The notes beneath the pieces were generated by a model, which was not told the DNA's origin, did not search any database, and was given only the letters and a program-made list of their open reading frames with translations. A stretch of 62,404 bases of DNA, from NCBI GenBank assembly GCA_018818165.1, contig JAHISP010000010.1, positions 1-62,404 on the forward strand. The letters run 5' to 3'. Positions 17,951 through 27,051 of this stretch are shown one piece after another; within the stretch, counting starts at the first letter, position 1; every line of letters begins with the position of its first letter. A program made the translations under genes and the position numbers. Origin of the DNA: Bacteroidota bacterium (GTDB taxonomy: Bacteria; Bacteroidota; Ignavibacteria; Ignavibacteriales; Melioribacteraceae).

Positions 17951-20083
17951 CTAAAGCATAATTTTTGCATCTGCGATATAACATCCCTTATTGATATCTA
18001 ACAAAATTAAAGGGTTTATGTCTAACTCTTTTATTTGTGGCAAATCAATTGCAAGTTCAGATAACTTCGACAAACAATAGTATAAAGATTCAACATCTCT
18101 CAAATTTTTTCCTCTGGCTCCAAAAAGTAATTTTGATGATTTAGTATTTAAAATCATGGATTTAATATCGTGTAAAGACAGTGGGGCAACTCTAAAACTA
18201 ACGTCTCTAAATACTTCAACAAAAACTCCACCAAGTCCATACATAATTACTGGACCGAAAGAATTATCGCGTTTTATTCCCAAAATTACTTCCTCACCTT
18301 TAGGAATCATTTTCCGAACAAGAATTCCCTTTATTTTTGCTTCAGGAGCAAGTTGCATAACATTTTCAATTATTGATGAATAACCTTGAATAACTTCTTC
18401 CCGTGATTGAATGTCTAACACAATTCCATTTACATCAAATTTATGTACAATATCGTCAGATACAATTTTTAAAACTATGGGAAAACCAATCTTTTCAGCA
18501 AAGCTAACCGCTTCTTCTGCAGAACTAGCAACAAAACTTTCTAACACTGGCAGATTATAACAACTTAAAAGTTGATTAGTTTTATCTTCTGTGAGGTAAC
18601 TTTTCTTTTCTTCTAATGCTTCACTCAAGATACTTTTAGCCATTTCAACGTTATTTTGAGTCTTATCTAAATTATATACAGCTCCATTTCTATTTAAATT
18701 TTGTCCAAAATTAAAAACTGAAGTAAATGATTTACTCATTGATTCGGGTAGTGTATAATTGGGTATGTTATTTTTTTCAAGAATCCTAATTCCTGCTGCT
18801 ACATCAGTAGCTCCCATAAAGGAAGTATAAATTGGTTTGGAATTATTTTTACTAACATCTACAATTTCTTGAGCAATTATTTCAATTTCGGTCATGGATT
18901 GTGGCGTAAGAATAACAAATACAGCATCAACATTATCATCTTTCAATGATTCAGTTACAACGAGATTGTATCTATCAGCTTTTGCATCACCTATAACATC
19001 TACTGGATTTTTGATATTTGCAGTTTTAGGAAGGACTTTACTAAATATTGCAGTTGTTTCTTCAGAAAATTTAGCTAATTTTAGTCCATCTTTGATGAGT
19101 GCATCCGTAGTTAAAACTCCTGGACCACCAGCATTAGTAATAATGGATACTCTGTTATTTTTAGGAATTGGTTGATATGCAAATGCAATTGCTGTATCAA
19201 ACATTTCCAAAATATCATTGCATCTTATAATTCCAGCTTGTTCAAAAGCTGCATTACAAATTTCATCACTTCCAGCTAAACTACCAGTATGCGAAGCTGC
19301 TGCCGCTGCTCCTTCATTTGTTCTTCCAGCTTTTATAGCTAAGATTGGTTTACCAGTTTTGGAAATTATATCTTTTGCACAATCCATCAATGCTTTACCA
19401 TCGCTAATTTCTTCAAGATAAAGCAGAATTACTTTTGTTTTTGGATCATCGGCTAAATAATAAAGCAAATCAATTTCACTTATATCTGCTTTATTGCCAA
19501 AACTCACAAATTTTGAAAATCCAATATTTTTTGACTGGGCGTAATCCAAGACAGCAGTGCATAAAGCTCCACTTTGAGAAAGAAACCCGATATTTCCTTC
19601 AGAAGGCATCTTTCTAGCAAACGAAGCATTAAGGTTAACCTTTGGATCAGTATTTATTACTCCTAAACAATTTGGGCCAATAAAAGATATTCCATATTTA
19701 TCAGCTATTTCCTTAATTTGTTTTTCTCTTTCTAGACCAACTGAACCAACTTCTTTAAAGCCTGCTGAAATAATTATAGCTGCTTTTATACCTTTTTGTC
19801 CAAGTTGCTCGAGAACTAAATTGCAAACTGAACTTGGAAACACAACAATTGCTAAATCCACTGGTAGTTCAATATCAATTACATATTTATATGCCTTGAT
19901 GTTTAATATGCTTGTTTCTTTTGGACTAACGGGATATATAATGCCTTTATAATTTGAAATGAGAATACTTTTAACAATATCGTATGGAACAGTACCTTCT
20001 ACATTATTTGCCCCAATTATTGCGATAGATTTAGGATAGAAAACACTTTTAAAATTGTTTTTGTGGATATCACTTTTACTCAC
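17951..20083 (-). CDS. ADP-forming acetate/acyl-CoA synthetase, fused alpha-beta form
   Basis: The 710-residue protein fuses both subunits of the archaeal-type enzyme that interconverts acyl-CoA + ADP + phosphate with acid + CoA + ATP. A CoA-binding Rossmann domain comes first (SIAIIGANNVEGTV), then succinyl-CoA-ligase-like domains with FIGPNCLGVIN and FLSQSGALCTAVLDY. The phosphorylated histidine is His265 in AAASHTGSLAGSD. An ATP-grasp domain covers about residues 480-710 (FPIVLKIVSDDIVHKFDVNGI, DINPLIL). No acetyltransferase domain is attached. The gene is 19 bp downstream of an acyl carrier protein gene and 20 bp upstream of DUF4954. The substrate cannot be deduced; acetate is usual. Confidence 0.9.
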   Translation of the reverse strand: MSKSDIHKNNFKSVFYPKSIAIIGANNVEGTVPYDIVKSILISNYKGIIYPVSPKETSILNIKAYKYVIDIELPVDLAIVVFPSSVCNLVLEQLGQKGIKAAIIISAGFKEVGSVGLEREKQIKEIADKYGISFIGPNCLGVINTDPKVNLNASFARKMPSEGNIGFLSQSGALCTAVLDYAQSKNIGFSKFVSFGNKADISEIDLLYYLADDPKTKVILLYLEEISDGKALMDCAKDIISKTGKPILAIKAGRTNEGAAAAASHTGSLAGSDEICNAAFEQAGIIRCNDILEMFDTAIAFAYQPIPKNNRVSIITNAGGPGVLTTDALIKDGLKLAKFSEETTAIFSKVLPKTANIKNPVDVIGDAKADRYNLVVTESLKDDNVDAVFVILTPQSMTEIEIIAQEIVDVSKNNSKPIYTSFMGATDVAAGIRILEKNNIPNYTLPESMSKSFTSVFNFGQNLNRNGAVYNLDKTQNNVEMAKSILSEALEEKKSYLTEDKTNQLLSCYNLPVLESFVASSAEEAVSFAEKIGFPIVLKIVSDDIVHKFDVNGIVLDIQSREEVIQGYSSIIENVMQLAPEAKIKGILVRKMIPKGEEVILGIKRDNSFGPVIMYGLGGVFVEVFRDVSFRVAPLSLHDIKSMILNTKSSKLLFGARGKNLRDVESLYYCLSKLSELAIDLPQIKELDINPLILLDINKGCYIADAKIML

Positions 20084-20102
20084 AATTACTACCTCATAAA
20101 TG

Positions 20103-20345
20103 TTAGTTCAAATATTCTTGAATAAAATCGACAGCATCTGATACTGTTTGGACATTTAAGGCTTTATTTTCGTCCAATTCAATATCAAATTCCTCTTCAA
20201 ATGCTGCAACAAGTAAAACACTTTGAAGAGAGTCAGCTCCTAAATCAAAAATAAAATTTGCATCATTAGAAATTGATTCTTGGTCAATTTTTAAAACTTT
20301 TGCAATACTATCTTTTACTCTTTTTCTAACTTCGGTAGTTTCCAT
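20103..20345 (-). CDS. Acyl carrier protein
   Basis: The 80-residue protein carries the phosphopantetheine attachment site DLGADSLQSV with Ser39, inside an acidic four-helix protein of normal ACP length. ATG 20345 has AGGAT 8 bp upstream. Longer in-frame starts would add a lysine-rich extension unlike any ACP. No fatty acid synthesis genes surround it; it instead heads the run with the ADP-forming synthetase, DUF4954 and the GlmU-like protein. It may be the housekeeping ACP or a dedicated one. QSV after the Ser (rather than the common DTV/DLV) and its isolated context make a dedicated role plausible. Confidence 0.9.
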   Translation of the reverse strand: METTEVRKRVKDSIAKVLKIDQESISNDANFIFDLGADSLQSVLLVAAFEEEFDIELDENKALNVQTVSDAVDFIQEYLN

Positions 20346-20851
20346 AGATATTATCCTCATGTTTATTTTAAGAAAGTGGTATTTGTAGTTTAAAAGCAAA
20401 ATAAATTAATAATCTAATTCATAAATTTGAAAATCTACTAAATATTAAATGCATAAATGAGCATGTAACTGTCTTAGATGAACAATCTTTTTCTGATGTG
20501 GTTTTCCTCCATGTATAAAGTTTATTAGTTAAATAAGTGTCTTTTGTAAATTCAAAGCCATAATTTGTGATTACTAAACAACAAGATAAACGAACAAAAA
20601 TATTCTATTAAAATATAGATTAATTAATAATAATATGCTTTAAATTAAAAGTTATATTTAATATTAATCGTTTTATACTATAATAATTCTTTTATTTATA
20701 ATAAAAATTGAATATGACCTATTAAACTAAATAGTAGTTTATCTGTTTGTTTAATTATTCGAAAGGATTTTATTTGTGGTATAAATGACAAAACATTTAG
20801 ATAATTCAAAATTATCATTTGTTTTAGTATTCAAAAAAAAAATAATTTAAC
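20346..20851. other. 506-bp AT-rich spacer without a recognised gene
   Basis: I find no open frame with coding character, no tRNA and no long hairpin here before the terminator at 20852. It should hold the promoter of the minus-strand ACP operon, but no good TTTG-N20-TAnnTTT site is evident. A structured RNA without obvious hairpins cannot be excluded by eye. Confidence 0.4.
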
Positions 20852-20881
20852 AAAAAAGCCCAATAATAATTGGGCTTTTTT
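20852..20881 (-). terminator. Bidirectional intrinsic terminator after the POT transporter
   Basis: AAAAAAGCCCAAT, a 4-nt loop and ATTGGGCTTTTTT form a 13-bp perfect stem with A and T tracts on both sides. It begins 16 bp beyond the transporter stop on the minus strand. Confidence 0.9.
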
Positions 20882-20897
20882 ATGCTTTTGATAATAA

Positions 20898-22400
20898 TTA
20901 TTCAATTGCCTTTTTTAATTTTTTTAAAGCAAAGAGAACCATTAATGAAGCCATTCCTGCAAAGAAAATAAGGATTAGGAAAAACTGCCATAATTCCCAT
21001 TGTTGATAATATCTTCCAACAAATCCTGCAAGATAATTACCAATTGCGGTAGCACCAAACCAACCGCCCATTAATAAACCTTTCATTTTTGGGGGAGCAA
21101 CTTTTGAAACAAATGAAAGTCCCATTGGACTTAAATTGAGTTCTGCAATAGTTAGAGCAAAATAAGTTGAAATTAGGAAGAATGGAGAAACGGTAATAGC
21201 AGACTGACCACCATTAAGTGAGTAAACAGGAGCTAATCCTATTGCTGCAACTAACATTATTACATAGGCTAATGCAGTAATTAACATACCAATTCCAATC
21301 TTTGCTGGTGAAGAAGGTTCTAAACCACGTTTATTTAAGTATGCAAATATTCCTACAACAACTGGAGTCATTAGAACAATAAACATTGGATTGAAGACTT
21401 GAAATTGTTCTGGTGAAATGTTTCCCATTTCAGGAAGTGTATTAATTTTATAAATTAGGGTAGCAACACCAACAATAGCAAAGCCTGCACCAATTGATTT
21501 ACTTTTGGAAGAAGAAGATTTTTTTAATGCAACAGTAGTTCCAAGAATAATAAAAAGAATTGCATGCAATCCTATAACATCAAAAAGAAGGAATAGAAAT
21601 TTGCCAACCTCTGGGTCTGTGTAGTCTCGTGCAAAAAGTGAAAGTGCTGCACCATTTTGGTGAAAAGCCATCCAAAAGAAAATAACAATTGCAAAAATAG
21701 TTAGCAACGCAAAAACTCTGCTTCTTTCTTGTTCTTTTGTTAAAACTAAATCTTTTTCATCATTTGTGACATGTTTAGATTGGTAATCAGCGTCTTTATA
21801 ATATTTTTTGAAAGTTGTAAAAATTATTAGAGAAATGACCATTCCAGCTGCAGCAACAGCAAAACCGGCATTATATCCTTGTGCTAAAGTTGCGCCATAA
21901 TTTTCTACAAAAAAGTTTTTTATTCCAACTGCTGCAAAAGGGGCATAAAATGCACCAATGTTTATACCCATATAAAATATGTTAAATCCAGAATCTTTTA
22001 AAGATAATTGCGAATGGCTGTATAAATTACCTACAAGAACAGAAATATTTGCTTTAAATAAACCATTTCCAATAGCAACTACTGCTAAAGCAGCAAACAA
22101 TAAATATGGTTCTGATGTAGGAATTGCCATCATTGAATATCCAATTCCCATAGTAATTGCCCCGAGTATAATAGTTTTTCCATATCCGAGAACATTATCT
22201 GCAATCCATCCGCCAATAATTGGAGTAAAATAAACTCCGGCTAAAAATATTCCATAGATATTTGTAACAGTAGCAGAATCCCATCCGAAACTTTCTTGTA
22301 AATAGAAAACAAATATTGCTATCATTGTGTAGAAACCGAATCTTTCCCACATTTCAGTAAAGAAGAGTACAGGTAACCCCTTCGGGTGATTTTTGAACAT
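20898..22400 (-). CDS. POT-family proton-dependent oligopeptide transporter
   Basis: The 500-residue inner-membrane protein has about 12-14 hydrophobic segments. The first helix carries FTEMWERFGFY, the ExxERFxYY proton-coupling signature of POT/PTR symporters. The second family signature is at FNIFYMGINIGAFYAPF, and a loop GGWIADNVLGYGKTI follows helix 2. These import di- and tripeptides with protons. ATG 22400 has a perfect AGGAG site 6 bp upstream; the longer frame from 22472 lacks one and adds a non-membrane leader. It is a single-gene unit closed by a strong terminator. A second, divergent POT-like gene is at 38705-40243. Confidence 0.93.
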   Translation of the reverse strand: MFKNHPKGLPVLFFTEMWERFGFYTMIAIFVFYLQESFGWDSATVTNIYGIFLAGVYFTPIIGGWIADNVLGYGKTIILGAITMGIGYSMMAIPTSEPYLLFAALAVVAIGNGLFKANISVLVGNLYSHSQLSLKDSGFNIFYMGINIGAFYAPFAAVGIKNFFVENYGATLAQGYNAGFAVAAAGMVISLIIFTTFKKYYKDADYQSKHVTNDEKDLVLTKEQERSRVFALLTIFAIVIFFWMAFHQNGAALSLFARDYTDPEVGKFLFLLFDVIGLHAILFIILGTTVALKKSSSSKSKSIGAGFAIVGVATLIYKINTLPEMGNISPEQFQVFNPMFIVLMTPVVVGIFAYLNKRGLEPSSPAKIGIGMLITALAYVIMLVAAIGLAPVYSLNGGQSAITVSPFFLISTYFALTIAELNLSPMGLSFVSKVAPPKMKGLLMGGWFGATAIGNYLAGFVGRYYQQWELWQFFLILIFFAGMASLMVLFALKKLKKAIE

Positions 22401-22562
22401 ATTTTCTCCTAATTTGTATTTAGAATTAAAATCTAATGAAAAAGATAAAATCCTTTCATTTAAAAGTATCATAGCAAGATAGGGATAAGTTTTTAAAAAT
22501 TAAAATAATTGAGCTAAAAATTAATCTATTTGTTATAACTCTTTAAAAATGTCAGTAAATAG

Positions 22563-22706
22563 GCATCTTTGCATTCATCCAAGTGGAATTTAATAACTCC
22601 AAAACCAATTACAAATTACGATGTTCTCAAATCTGCAAAAAACAAAGGTCTTATATTGATAATTACTCATCCAGATATGTATCTCATTGAATTATTGGCT
22701 GATTAA
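22563..22706 (+). pseudogene. Possible 3' remnant of an unknown gene
   Basis: A 47-codon frame with no ATG ends at TAA 22704-22706. Its end (KNKGLILIITHPDMYLIELLAD when read in short pieces: KNKGLILIITHPD, then MYLIELLAD) looks protein-like rather than random. I cannot name the family. It abuts the RND-like remnant in another frame, so the interval seems to be gene debris. A chance frame is possible. Confidence 0.2.
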
Positions 22707-22828
22707 TATTTCCCAAATATTTAACTTTGTTAGTTATTCCAGCAAGTTATTCTTATTTTTCCGAAAAACCGAAGGATATTAGTAATGTTGTATCAAGTGA
22801 AACTGAGCAAAAAATGATTATTAAATGA
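22703..22828 (+). pseudogene. Remnant of the C-terminus of an RND efflux permease
   Basis: A 41-codon frame lying between two stops reads KYLTLLVIPASYSYFSEK and then a short polar tail ending in TGA 22826-22828. The TLLVIPxxYSYF pattern is typical of the last transmembrane helix of HAE1/CusA-type RND pumps (usually TLLVIPALY). No upstream pump sequence remains, so this is a decayed 3' fragment. Together with the adjoining remnant it fills the 490-bp gap between the POT gene and the next gene. Confidence 0.4.
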
Positions 22829-22891
22829 ATTTATTTGTAAATTGATTTTCAAAAAAATGAATAAGAAGATTAAAAAGGTATAAGGTTAGCG

Positions 22892-23980
22892 ATGAGAGTA
22901 GTTAAATGTTTTCAACTTTTAATTCTATTAGTACCCTTAAATATATTTTCTCAAACAACTGGTAAAATTTCTGGAAGAGTAATTGATTTAACAAATAATA
23001 AGCCTTTTGAAGGATGTAATATAAAAGTAAGTCATTATATTGGGGGTTTGGCTGATGCTGATGGTCATTTTTTAATTGAAAATATTCCATTTGGATATTA
23101 TAATATTGAAGCCAGTTATTTTGACCATAAAAGTGTAATTTATGATTCTATATTGATTGGGAAAGAGAATATTATTCTAAATTTTTCTCTGGAATTTGAT
23201 AGTTCTATGATTCAACCATACATTGTAGAAAACCATGCATATTTAAAAGAAGGATTTAGTTTTTGGTGGAAAATAAAAATGGGAAACTACTTTTTGCAAA
23301 TTCCAACAAGGATTGATTTTAATGCAAAATATTTAAAAGAGGAATTATACAATAATTACAAATTTCTGATAGATTCTCTAAAACTTAAATATCCAGAATT
23401 CTATAATGACGTTTGGAATAATTTGGAAAATGAAATTAACTTGCGTAAAAAGTTTAAAGAAGAAAATGACCCGCGACTTGAATCTAAAAATTTTACCGAT
23501 GAGGACCTCAATAGTTTTATTGAATTATTTGAAAAAGGAATTATTACATTTAATATTCCTACTTATAGTAAACCAATTCCATTTGAACATGATTCTATTT
23601 ATAGTTTTATTGGTGAAGTCCGTGTAGGGAAGCCCTCTAGGATAGGTTTATTTATTAGTAAAAAAGATGATTTGTATTTTGCTGGTGTAACAGATTGGAA
23701 TACAAATTCACCAAATATCCCTTTAGTATTTCCAATTCAGTTTAAGGAGTCGCAGGTTCTTAAAGAACACTATAATAGAATTGCTGGTGAATTAAAAACT
23801 AACTTAGAAATTGAATTTAGATATGGAAACGATTCTGTTTTGATGTCACAATGTGATCAAAAGCAACTTGGAAACTGGACAATTTATCAAGGGCTTGCAA
23901 GGAGGTTGGATTTTGTTGAAGGTATGCATGTAATGGACTATTCATTCAATGGTACTTCATTTACTATTGTTAGAAATTAA
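22892..23980 (+). CDS. Exported protein with carboxypeptidase-regulatory-like domain
   Basis: The 362-residue product has a signal peptide (about residues 1-20, cleavage near NIFSQ). A carboxypeptidase-D regulatory-like beta sandwich spans about 25-110 (GRVIDLTNNKPFEGCNIKVS, ADADGHFLIENIPFG). This domain is common at the N-terminus of TonB-dependent receptors and surface proteins in Bacteroidota. The remaining 250 residues match nothing I know; there is no beta-barrel, TonB box or T9SS tail. It is probably periplasmic or surface-attached. ATG 22892 follows AAAAAGG and AAGGTTAG, a modest ribosome site. It stands alone between gene debris and a tRNA on the other strand. Confidence 0.75.
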   Translation: MRVVKCFQLLILLVPLNIFSQTTGKISGRVIDLTNNKPFEGCNIKVSHYIGGLADADGHFLIENIPFGYYNIEASYFDHKSVIYDSILIGKENIILNFSLEFDSSMIQPYIVENHAYLKEGFSFWWKIKMGNYFLQIPTRIDFNAKYLKEELYNNYKFLIDSLKLKYPEFYNDVWNNLENEINLRKKFKEENDPRLESKNFTDEDLNSFIELFEKGIITFNIPTYSKPIPFEHDSIYSFIGEVRVGKPSRIGLFISKKDDLYFAGVTDWNTNSPNIPLVFPIQFKESQVLKEHYNRIAGELKTNLEIEFRYGNDSVLMSQCDQKQLGNWTIYQGLARRLDFVEGMHVMDYSFNGTSFTIVRN

Positions 23981-24005
23981 CGATTATTTTTGGTTTAAAA
24001 TAAAA

Positions 24006-24028
24006 AAGTCCTTGCTAATCAAGGACTT
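24006..24028 (-). terminator. Terminator of tRNA-Leu
   Basis: AAGTCCTTG, a 5-nt loop and CAAGGACTT form a perfect 9-bp stem; on the minus strand it runs into a T tract. It lies 12 bp beyond the tRNA 3' end and may also serve the plus-strand gene ending at 23980. Confidence 0.85.
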
Positions 24029-24040
24029 AAAAGAATTTTG

Positions 24041-24124
24041 TACCGAAGGCCGGGCTCGAACCGGCACTTGGTTGCCCAAACTGGATTTTGAATCCAGCGC
24101 GTCTACCAATTCCGCCACTCCGGC
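24041..24124 (-). tRNA. tRNA-Leu (anticodon CAA)
   Basis: The 84-nt minus-strand sequence folds as a class II tRNA. The acceptor GCCGGAG pairs with CTTCGGT, with A as discriminator. The D-arm contains AATTGGTAGACGC. The anticodon arm CTGGA-TTCAAAA-TCCAG places CAA at positions 34-36. The long variable arm is typical of Leu, and the T arm has GGTTCGAGCCC. CCA is not encoded. It reads UUG codons. A promoter lies 17 bp upstream and a terminator downstream, so it is an independent unit. Confidence 0.97.
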
Positions 24125-24141
24125 AACAAAAATTTGAAGTC

Positions 24142-24173
24142 GAAACTTAATAAAGTAGAATGTGATTTACAAG
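24142..24173 (-). promoter_or_regulatory. Promoter of tRNA-Leu (CTTG-N20-TAAGTTTC)
   Basis: On the minus strand CTTG is followed by exactly 20 bp and TAAGTTTC, 17 bp before the tRNA 5' end. Spacing and sequence match the promoters of the thr operon, glgA and purC in this window. Confidence 0.6.
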
Positions 24174-24308
24174 AAGGATTAATTCGAATGTGAATTTCAA
24201 ATGTTTATTTTACTATGGCTTAATTGTAATCAAAATATTCTGTACGTGGTACATTTATTCATAAAATCAATTCTCTCATATTTTGAACGATTTAATTATA
24301 TTTCATAA

Positions 24309-25385
24309 ATGTATTTTGAAAAAATAGGATTTCACTTTTTGAATAAAATTAACAACTTAATCAGACAGTTTCATTTAACTAAAAATGAAATTTACTTTAT
24401 TATTGGAGTTTGGAGTTTCGTATTTGGGTTTTTGTTATTTGCTTTTTTAGGACCTAACTACTATGATGTGAAATCTCCTCATAAATTTAATGTAAAACCA
24501 GGTGATTCATTTTCCAAAATTGTGAATAATCTTTATAATGAAAAAATAATTCCAAATTCAACAAATATGAAAATAGCAGCATTTATTTATGGAGCTGAAA
24601 ATAAAATAAAGGCAGGCAAATATTTAATAAAAAATGGTTTAAACTATTTTCAATTGCTTGATTTGTTTGTAAAAGGGACATCAGGTTTGCAAACGCTTGT
24701 AACCATTCCAGAAGGAATTTGGCAATACAAATTAGCTGAATTACTCGAAGAAAAACTAGGTATAAGCAGTAAGGAATTTATGGCTTTAAGCAATAGAAAA
24801 TCATTTCTAAATTCGTGTAATATTATTTCCAATAGTTTGGAAGGTTATTTATTACCAAATACATATTATTTCTATGAAAATAGCTCTGAAATTGATGTAA
24901 TTATGAAACTGAAATTAGAAATGGATAAAATATTTGAAAGTGATTCTGTAATTACACAAATGGCTAAGTTGGAAATGACAAAAAATGAAATTCTTACATT
25001 AGCATCAATTATTGAAGGGGAATCAAATAAAGTTTCTGAATTTAAACTTATTTCGGGAGTTTACTATAATCGTTTAAGAAAAGGAATTAGATTACAAGCT
25101 GATCCTACAATTCAATATTTGAAAAGAACTAAACGCAGCAACAACAAAGTTTATTTTAAAGATCTGGAAATAGATTCCCCATACAATACATATTTAAATG
25201 CAGGTTTGCCCCCAAGCCCAATTAATAATCCTGGAAAAAGTGCAGTTTTAGCAGCAATATTTCCAGATAAAACAGACTATATATTTTTTGTTGCTGATGG
25301 AACAGGCGGTCATAAATTTTCTAGTAAACTCAGTGAGCACAATTTTAATGTGCAAGCATACAGACGGTGGAGGAATTCTCAATGA
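24309..25385 (+). CDS. mltG: Endolytic murein transglycosylase MltG
   Basis: The 358-residue protein has one N-terminal transmembrane helix (about residues 28-50), so the catalytic part is periplasmic. A LysM-like subdomain covers about 60-115 (FNVKPGDSFSKIVNNLY). The YceG/MltG domain follows, with the catalytic glutamate in LASIIEGESN and the block VYYNRLRKGIRLQADPTIQY. It cleaves nascent glycan strands and is thought to set strand length during synthesis. The final residues overlap the start of the downstream lipoprotein gene by ATGA, so the two are translationally coupled. Confidence 0.95.
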   Translation: MYFEKIGFHFLNKINNLIRQFHLTKNEIYFIIGVWSFVFGFLLFAFLGPNYYDVKSPHKFNVKPGDSFSKIVNNLYNEKIIPNSTNMKIAAFIYGAENKIKAGKYLIKNGLNYFQLLDLFVKGTSGLQTLVTIPEGIWQYKLAELLEEKLGISSKEFMALSNRKSFLNSCNIISNSLEGYLLPNTYYFYENSSEIDVIMKLKLEMDKIFESDSVITQMAKLEMTKNEILTLASIIEGESNKVSEFKLISGVYYNRLRKGIRLQADPTIQYLKRTKRSNNKVYFKDLEIDSPYNTYLNAGLPPSPINNPGKSAVLAAIFPDKTDYIFFVADGTGGHKFSSKLSEHNFNVQAYRRWRNSQ

Positions 25386-27043
25386 AACAAATATCTAAAT
25401 ATTTATTGATTTTAACTATTGGGGTAGCTCTAATTAAGTGTGCAAATCAGCAAACACCTCCAGGCGGGCCAAAGGACACTATTCCACCAAAAATTATTAA
25501 TGTATTTCCTGCAAATGGAACTTTAAATTTTACTGAGGATTATTTAGAAATAGATTTTTCTGAATATGTTGAAAAACTTTCTTTATTAGATGCTCTTTTT
25601 ATTTCACCAGAAATTAAAAATTTGGATTATAGTTGGACTGGAACTTCTGTTAAAATTACTTTTGATGATACTCTTCTTGTAAACACTACCTACACAGTTT
25701 CAATAGGTTCAAATATCAAAGATTTAAATAATCAAAATCAGATGGAAGAAGCTGTTAATTTTTCTTTTTCTACTGGAAATAAAATTGATGTTGGAAAAAT
25801 TAGCGGTAAAATATTTGATGATAAGTTAACGGGAACAATGGTCTTTGCTTATATGAAAGCCGATTCATTTGCTAATCCAATATCTGAAAAGTCGCATAAT
25901 ATAACTCAAGTTGGTGAAAATGGCGAGTTTCAATTATTGGGATTAAAAAATGGCGATTACAGATTGTTTGCGGTAAAAGATGAGAATGGAAATCGTCTTT
26001 ATAATATTGGAGATGATGCTTATGGTGTGACTTCAAAAATAATTAAAATTAGTGATTCACTAAATTCTATTGATGGTATTAATTTCAAATTATCTAGAGA
26101 AGATACACTTGCGCCTTTTATATCTAATGTTACCATGACAGATAAAAACCATCTCTCTGTTGAATATTCTGAGTATTTAGATTCTTTACAATTAAGTAAT
26201 TCCAATTTTTACGTTTATGATTCAACGAATAATTATAGAAAAAATATAAAGTATTTATACCAGGGTAATAAAAGCAAGCACGAATATTTTTTAGCTTTTG
26301 AAGATACTCTATATTCCAATGCTAGAAATTATCTTGTTGTTGAAAATATTTATGACAAATATTTAAACATTATGAAATATGAAACCTATGAATTTGTAAT
26401 AAATGAAAAGCCTGATACTGTTGCTCCAAAGATTAAAAACATTTCAACACCATTTGAAAAAGATAAAATTGATTATCTTAATCCAAGTTTTACATTAAAT
26501 TATAGTGATGCTATTAGTCTTTCTCAACTAGAGAAGGCTTTCTTACTTGATAAATATAAGTGGGAAATTAAGAAGTATAATGATGCTTCTTTTCTAGTGA
26601 ATATTTTGAACAATCTTGAAACAAATGAAAAAATTGAATTTAAGATAAATCAAAAAATAATTATAGATGCTGCAGGAAATAGTTATGATAGCCTTGAAAA
26701 TTATACACTTGAAACGTTAAGTGGAAGAGAATTTTCTGGAATGTCTGGAAAAATTGATCCAATTGACAGCTTGTTAAATATTATTGTTGCAATAGAGAAC
26801 ACTGAGAATAAAGAAATTAAATATTTTACAAAGGCTAAAGTTGACAAAACTTATAGCTTTGAAAGAATATTACCCGGTAAATATACAGTTTGGATGTTTG
26901 ATGATTTGAATGAAGATGGAAAGTACAATTATGGGAAAATAAATCCATTTGTACTTTCCGAAGATTTTATCGTTTATCCAGATACTCTAAATTTAAGAGC
27001 GCGTTGGCCAGTTGGAGACGTTAACTTAAAATTTCAAAAATAG
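25382..27043 (+). CDS. Lipoprotein with SbsA-type Ig-like domain
   Basis: The 553-residue protein starts with a lipoprotein signal peptide whose lipobox is ALIKC (Cys near residue 19). After it comes QTPPGGPKDTIPPKI, a linker seen in Bacteroidota Ig-like lipoproteins. A Big_5/SbsA Ig-like domain lies at about 35-135 (INVFPANGTLNFTEDYLEIDFSE). Further beta-rich repeats follow, and GKYTVWMFDDLNEDGKYNYG near the C-terminus resembles a carboxypeptidase-regulatory-like fold. It should be anchored to the inner or outer membrane. Its ATG overlaps the mltG stop, which suggests an envelope role linked to MltG; the actual function is unknown. Confidence 0.82.
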   Translation: MKQISKYLLILTIGVALIKCANQQTPPGGPKDTIPPKIINVFPANGTLNFTEDYLEIDFSEYVEKLSLLDALFISPEIKNLDYSWTGTSVKITFDDTLLVNTTYTVSIGSNIKDLNNQNQMEEAVNFSFSTGNKIDVGKISGKIFDDKLTGTMVFAYMKADSFANPISEKSHNITQVGENGEFQLLGLKNGDYRLFAVKDENGNRLYNIGDDAYGVTSKIIKISDSLNSIDGINFKLSREDTLAPFISNVTMTDKNHLSVEYSEYLDSLQLSNSNFYVYDSTNNYRKNIKYLYQGNKSKHEYFLAFEDTLYSNARNYLVVENIYDKYLNIMKYETYEFVINEKPDTVAPKIKNISTPFEKDKIDYLNPSFTLNYSDAISLSQLEKAFLLDKYKWEIKKYNDASFLVNILNNLETNEKIEFKINQKIIIDAAGNSYDSLENYTLETLSGREFSGMSGKIDPIDSLLNIIVAIENTENKEIKYFTKAKVDKTYSFERILPGKYTVWMFDDLNEDGKYNYGKINPFVLSEDFIVYPDTLNLRARWPVGDVNLKFQK

Positions 27044-27051
27044 TTTTTTCG

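Noticed and set aside
24240-24252. TGTAC-GTG-GTACA palindrome upstream of mltG as an operator
   Set aside because: Five-bp arms only and a single occurrence; too weak to claim.
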